From: Ruminococcus sp.
GTDB lineage: Bacteria; Bacillota; Clostridia; Oscillospirales; Ruminococcaceae
Assembly: GCA_017437285.1 (NCBI GenBank)
Contig: JAFSBM010000041.1
Coordinates: 108,186 to 172,185, forward strand
Length of the DNA: 64,000 bases
Direction of reading: 5' to 3'
Each line of letters begins with the position of its first letter. The stretch's first letter is position 1. Below, piece by piece: positions 60,505 through 64,000 of the stretch. A program made the translations under genes and the position numbers. The notes under the pieces were generated by a model that did not search any database, was not told where the DNA came from, and saw only the letters and a program-made list of their open reading frames with translations.

Positions 60505-60976
60505 AGTCACCGCCTTGGGCAGAAGCTGTCAGCGCTTCAATTAGTCCTGCCGCCGTATTACTGCCATTCTCCGATGTTTCAAGCTCATAGAGCTTTTCGA
60601 GAGCCTTTAAGCGGTCAAAGAATTTGATTTCCATACCGCCGCCTTTAAGCCGTTTTATTTCGGAAACATTGAATAAATTCATTTTCCTGATTGTTTCGGG
60701 TGGCGGCAGTTCATCAGCAAAGGCAAGCGTGACAGCGTCGCTGCATTCGCCGAAAGCCAAGCGTCTTAACCCTGCCTTTACAGCCGAAGTGTGTGAAAGC
60801 TTATTTGTCATATCGGTTATAAGTTCACGACAGTTATTGTCGCTGAGGCAGTCGGCAGCATTTTTCAGAGCCGTAGATTTTGGATAGCCTGCTTTTACGG
60901 CAGCCTCCTCGGCGTTACCCAACAGGGCATACTGACAACAGAATTCGTACCTCCTTTTATCAATTTTTTCAGCCAT
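60491..60976 (-). CDS. Small terminase subunit
   Basis: 161 residues. An N-terminal helix-turn-helix region (YEFCCQYALLGNAEEAAVKAGY) is typical of terminase_2 proteins, which recognise packaging sites. A central helical part and a C-terminal tail follow. GAGGAGG lies about 9 bases before the ATG at 60976; the in-frame start at 61018 has no site. It is the first gene of the block. Confidence 0.87.
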   Translation of the reverse strand: MAEKIDKRRYEFCCQYALLGNAEEAAVKAGYPKSTALKNAADCLSDNNCRELITDMTNKLSHTSAVKAGLRRLAFGECSDAVTLAFADELPPPETIRKMNLFNVSEIKRLKGGGMEIKFFDRLKALEKLYELETSENGSNTAAGLIEALTASAQGGDYEDN

Positions 60977-61020
60977 TGGCGTTACACCTCCTCTCACTAA
61001 TAGGCGGAATCGGGGCATTT

Positions 61021-61040
61021 TTCAACCAAAAATGGTTGAA
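61021..61040. promoter_or_regulatory. Palindrome before the small terminase gene, operator candidate
   Basis: TTCAACC-AAAAAT-GGTTGAA has perfect 7-base arms. It lies about 45 bases upstream of the small terminase start, where an operator controlling the phage-derived block would be expected. A weak -35-like TTGACG is on the minus strand near 61078-61083, with a poor -10. Confidence 0.5.
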
Positions 61041-61239
61041 TATTGAAAAATAATTTTTATTTTCTACTTTTTAGCTAATCGTCAACAGGCAAAACTATGC
61101 TAAAAGCACAAAAATATTGACATATTTTTAACGAGTTGTAATAATTTGAAAGAGTCGTCAGCTGTTAAAATTCGGACTGTTTTTGATAATTTTTGAGGGT
61201 GATTTTTGATTTGAATTTGGGTAGAGATGTCAAAAAAAT

Positions 61240-61265
61240 GGACGGCAGAAAAAATTCCACCGTCC
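61240..61265 (-). terminator. Terminator-like hairpin upstream of the phage-derived block
   Basis: GGACGG (61240-61245) pairs with CCGTCC (61260-61265). On the minus strand it is followed by A and T7. It would stop transcripts coming from recG before they enter the terminase genes. Confidence 0.65.
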
Positions 61266-61428
61266 AAAATTTTTAATTAACTTGTCGTTCAAAAAGCTAA
61301 AGGCTTTAAAATAATTACGCATTACGCATTAGCTAAAGGCTAACGGCTTAAAAATAACTCACTAATATATTGTAATATCTTAAACTTTACTTTTCTATTT
61401 TTAATAAATACAAAAGGATAATTTTTCA

Positions 61429-61527
61429 CCAGAGAGGAACACCTACGGGGCAAAAGGGAGGGAAAAAGAAAACTGGCACAAAAGTAGACATTTCCCTCCC
61501 TTTTTCCCCTACGGTTTTCCTCTCTGG
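61429..61527. repeat. 99-base imperfect inverted repeat, MITE-like or structured RNA
   Basis: CCAGAGAGGAA (61429-61439) is inverted at 61517-61527 and the match continues inwards through GGGG and AAAAGGGAGGGAAA-type segments, giving arms of about 37 bases with few mismatches and a loop of about 25 bases. It has no coding capacity. No second copy is in the window. Confidence 0.6.
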
Positions 61528-61688
61528 GCTCTCCTTTCCCTTTCCCCTTTTTCCCTCCCATTGTCAACTTTTGATGAGGGGGATTTTTGTATAAGAAAAT
61601 TTCAAGTCTTTTCATTCGTGTCAATTAGTCTTTTCAAATGAGTTTCATTTAAGTCCTCTGCCATTTGATTTTAAAAATTTCTTTTTAT

Positions 61689-61790
61689 GCTAACGGCTAA
61701 AGGCTAACGGCTAACAGCTAAAGGCTTTAAAATAATTACGCATTAACTAAAAGCTAAAGGCTAAAGGCTAACAGCTAACGGCTTTTAAAC
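61689..61790. repeat. Heptamer array of the GGCTAAC/GGCTAAA type
   Basis: Two short runs (61689-61724 and 61748-61790) of GCTAACG, GCTAAAG and GCTAACA units separated by an AATTACGCATTA word. These are the complement of the AGCCGTT units elsewhere. Confidence 0.8.
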
Positions 61791-61799
61791 AATTAAACA

Positions 61800-63836
61800 C
61801 TAACTTGTTATTTCTTTGTTGAAGAGTTTCAGAGTGTCAATTTTTATTGTCCTGTGTTCGGGTTTGTCAAGGGTTGGGTCATCGTGGAGAAGCTCCTCCG
61901 CACATCGGCGGACTTCCTCGGAAAGCATTGAAATATCATAGGCTGAGGCAATTTTCAGCGGCGGTAAACCGTGCTGTGCGTTGCCGAAGAAATCTCCCGG
62001 ACCTCGCATATTCAAATCCTCCTGTGCTATTTTAAAGCCGTCCGTAGTGGCTGAAATTATCTTCATTCGCTGTATGCAGTCCTCATTTTTGTTGTCCGTA
62101 ATCAGTATGCAGGTACTTTCGTACTGCCCACGTCCCACTCGTCCACGCAGCTGATGAAGCTGAGATAAACCAAATCTTTCGGCATTTTCAATAACCATAA
62201 CAGCCGCATTGGGTACATCAACTCCAACTTCAACAACGGTGGTGCAGATTAACACCTGCAATTCACCACGGCTGAATTTTCCCATAACTTCTTCTTTTTC
62301 AGCAGCTTTCATTCTGCCGTGAAGAAGTGCCGTTGAATAGCCTTTCAGCGTAGTTTTCTCCGCATTTTCCGCATAGGATTTCACCGCAAAAAGCTCACTT
62401 TCTGAGTCCTCAATCATGGGGCATACCACATAAGCCTGCCTGCCCTCATCAAGCCTTGCACGGAGGAATGAGAACGCTCCCTCACGCTTTTTTCCCGTGA
62501 CAGCGTAGGTTTTGACAGGACTTCTGCCCTTTGGCAGCTGCCGTATGCTTGTAATGTCCAAATCGCCGAAAATATTAAGAGCAAGAGTTCGGGGAATTGG
62601 AGTTGCGGACATAATCAGCCTGTGGGGGGAATCGCCCTTTTCCGCAAGGGCAGCACGCTGTGCAACTCCGAAACGGTGCTGTTCATCGGTTATTACAAGT
62701 CCGAGGGATTTGTATTCCACATCTTTTTGAATAATTGCATGAGTTCCTGCCACCAAATCAATTTCTCCCGACAGCAGTTTTTCACGGATTGCCGCCTTTT
62801 GCTTTGCAGGAGTTGAGCCTGTGAGAAGTGCAACTCTTACTCCGCAGGGTTCAAGGAAAGAATTGAATGTCTTGAAATGCTGTGCGGCAAGTATTTCCGT
62901 AGGTGCCATAACTGCCGATTGTATGCCGTTTTTTGCGGCAAAACAGCAAGCGGCAGCGGCAACGGCAGTTTTGCCGCTGCCCACATCGCCCTGCAAAAGG
63001 CGATTCATAGGCGAACCGCTGCACATATCAGCTGTGATTTCATCGACAGCGTGAGCCTGTCCCTCGGTGAGCTGAAATGGCAGAGTATTGTAGAAATCCG
63101 ACATATCAGTTGATTTGTCAAGTATATATGAGGTAGTTTTCTTTTTGCGGATTTTCAGCATAAGCATACCAAGCTGTAATTTCAGTAATTCCTCAAAGGC
63201 AACTCGTCTGCGTGCGATTTCCGCCGCATTATTTGTTTCGGGGAAGTGAATATTCCGCAATGCCCAGACAATATCGGGCAGCTCATATTTTTCACGGATA
63301 TACTGGGGCAGGGTTTCAAAAGGGGACTGCTCCAGAATTGAGAGAGCCTGCTGCATATTCTGACGGACAGCGTTTATGGGAAGTCCCTGAGTCAGCTTAT
63401 AGACAGGCTGAATAAGCACAGGGGATTCCGCAGGAATATACACAGGGGAGTGGATTTCCTTGCGTGTAAAGCCGCCTGTGACCTTGCCGTACATATAATA
63501 TGTGCCGAATTCTTTCAATGCGTGAAAAGCATAAACATTATTGTAGATAACAATTAGGATATCGTCAATTCCGTCTGTGGCGGCAGCGTGGCATATAACA
63601 AGGCCTTTTCTGATGGCTTTCGGGGGAAGTTTTTTGGTTATTGTCAGTTTGAGAACGCAATGTTCCTCATTTTCAGTCTGTGCAATGGGTATATGTGTGC
63701 GGAAGTCCATATAGTCACGGGGGATATGATAAAGCAGGTCATAGGGCGTGGAAATGCCAAGTTTACGGTATTTTTCGCCTTTAGCTTTTCCAACGCCTTT
63801 CAGATATTCAATTTCCGAAAACAGATTTGTCGCCAT
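61800..63836 (-). CDS. recG: RecG, ATP-dependent DNA helicase
   Basis: 678 residues, full length. The N-terminal wedge/OB part (about 1-230) has LKGVGKAKGEKYRKLGI; the helicase motifs follow: Walker A GDVGSGKTAVA near 285, DEQH near 384, SATPIPRTL near 410, and TTVVEVGVDVPNA and QLHQLRGRVGRG near 545-580. The C-terminal RecG-specific segment is present. RecG remodels stalled forks and branched DNA. The ATG lies just left of an element end at 63860; AAGGAAG precedes it. Confidence 0.97.
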   Translation of the reverse strand: MATNLFSEIEYLKGVGKAKGEKYRKLGISTPYDLLYHIPRDYMDFRTHIPIAQTENEEHCVLKLTITKKLPPKAIRKGLVICHAAATDGIDDILIVIYNNVYAFHALKEFGTYYMYGKVTGGFTRKEIHSPVYIPAESPVLIQPVYKLTQGLPINAVRQNMQQALSILEQSPFETLPQYIREKYELPDIVWALRNIHFPETNNAAEIARRRVAFEELLKLQLGMLMLKIRKKKTTSYILDKSTDMSDFYNTLPFQLTEGQAHAVDEITADMCSGSPMNRLLQGDVGSGKTAVAAAACCFAAKNGIQSAVMAPTEILAAQHFKTFNSFLEPCGVRVALLTGSTPAKQKAAIREKLLSGEIDLVAGTHAIIQKDVEYKSLGLVITDEQHRFGVAQRAALAEKGDSPHRLIMSATPIPRTLALNIFGDLDITSIRQLPKGRSPVKTYAVTGKKREGAFSFLRARLDEGRQAYVVCPMIEDSESELFAVKSYAENAEKTTLKGYSTALLHGRMKAAEKEEVMGKFSRGELQVLICTTVVEVGVDVPNAAVMVIENAERFGLSQLHQLRGRVGRGQYESTCILITDNKNEDCIQRMKIISATTDGFKIAQEDLNMRGPGDFFGNAQHGLPPLKIASAYDISMLSEEVRRCAEELLHDDPTLDKPEHRTIKIDTLKLFNKEITS

Positions 63837-63859
63837 AACACACTTCCTTTTTTAATCTT

Positions 63860-64000
63860 AAGGGCATCTCTAAAAACCCGTTTGATTAAAGAAAAAACAG
63901 ATAGGTGCGGCAGCTGCAAGGAAACCTTCCGAAGGCGTGCTGCCGCACTCCGAGGGAGGTTGACGCAGCAGATGTCGTGCATAGCTGTTTTTTCTCAAAA
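63860..64000. mobile_element. MITE-like element cut by the right window edge
   Basis: It begins with the AAGGGCATCTCTAAAAA end (63860-63876). Inside are nested inverted repeats: AGAAAAAACAG (about 63891-63901) against CTGTTTTTTCT near 63985-63995, and GTGCGGCAGC (63905-63914) against GCTGCCGCAC (63940-63949). The second terminal repeat is expected just beyond base 64000. No gene is visible. Confidence 0.65.

Larger units (their letters stand above)
60977..61799. other. 823-base non-coding region between recG and the phage-derived block
   Basis: From right to left on the minus strand it holds heptamer repeats (61689-61790), a large imperfect hairpin (61429-61527), AATTACGCATTA words, a terminator-like hairpin (61240-61265) and a palindrome (61021-61040) before the small terminase gene. 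A G/C-skewed stretch with runs of T/C (61495-61560) is unusual here. One 94-codon open frame on the minus strand overlaps the hairpin but looks non-coding. Confidence 0.6.

Noticed and set aside
61340-61624. Minus-strand open frame of 94 codons between recG and the phage-derived block
   Set aside because: It is Lys/Arg/Gly-rich because it lies across the G/A-rich hairpin; no ribosome site and no domain.

Overview
The window reads as chromosomal DNA of a low-to-mid-GC, Gram-positive anaerobe of the Clostridia, most like a cellulolytic Ruminococcus. This rests on a GH5 endoglucanase with a Thr/Pro linker and C-terminal dockerin, an LRR protein with a dockerin, an expansin-like protein, sigma-A type promoters (TTGACA-17-TATAAT), strong AGGAGG ribosome sites, NfnAB and the yloU/yloV, dnaX-ybaB-recR and tagGH gene orders. 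The species is inferred, not proven.

Layout. 1-3.6 kb: a cut-off Pro-rich gene (minus), then a polyprenyl-phosphate type glycosyltransferase and a WG-repeat membrane protein behind a folded leader. 3.8-18.6 kb: a purine biosynthesis run (purE, purC, a purF-like gene, purM, purN, a stand-alone IMP cyclohydrolase, a stand-alone AICAR transformylase, purD) interleaved with an expansin, HAD phosphatases, YD-repeat lipoproteins and membrane proteins. 18.7-26 kb: a secreted protein facing an XRE regulator across an operator region, Asp23-FakA, and a cluster of three lipoproteins. 26-35 kb: alpha/beta hydrolase, a membrane MurF variant with Ddl, a tandem pair of membrane proteins, an acetyltransferase and NfnAB. 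35-38 kb (minus): recR, ybaB, dnaX and the small SRP RNA. 38-46 kb: dockerin/LRR and BspA-like surface proteins, a U32-like protein and the GH5 enzyme. 46-50 kb (minus): two more lipoproteins of the 22-26 kb family. 50-53 kb: a teichoic-acid type polymerase with its ABC exporter. 53.6-61 kb (minus): FeoA, then a compact phage-derived block (small and large terminase, portal, capsid, prohead protease, connectors, baseplate-hub-like protein). 61.8-63.8 kb (minus): recG.

Purine section: PurC, PurM, PurN, PurD, AICAR transformylase and PurO-type IMP cyclohydrolase would carry out much of the route to IMP. PurH is split into two separate proteins, and the PurF-like protein lacks the usual N-terminal Cys nucleophile. 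purL/S/Q, purB and purK are not in the window.

Intergenic DNA is rich in small repeats: heptamer arrays of the AGCCGTT type, AATTACGCATTA words, GGCGG/CCGCC hairpins, elements ending in AAGGGCATCTCTAAAAA, and two element-like inverted repeats at 1411-1570 and 3604-3757. The most unusual candidates for follow-up are the head-and-packaging phage block without integrase, lysis or long-tail genes, the family of four large lipoprotein paralogues, and the four-segment leader before the glycosyltransferase. No tRNA, rRNA, CRISPR array or intact transposase gene was seen.
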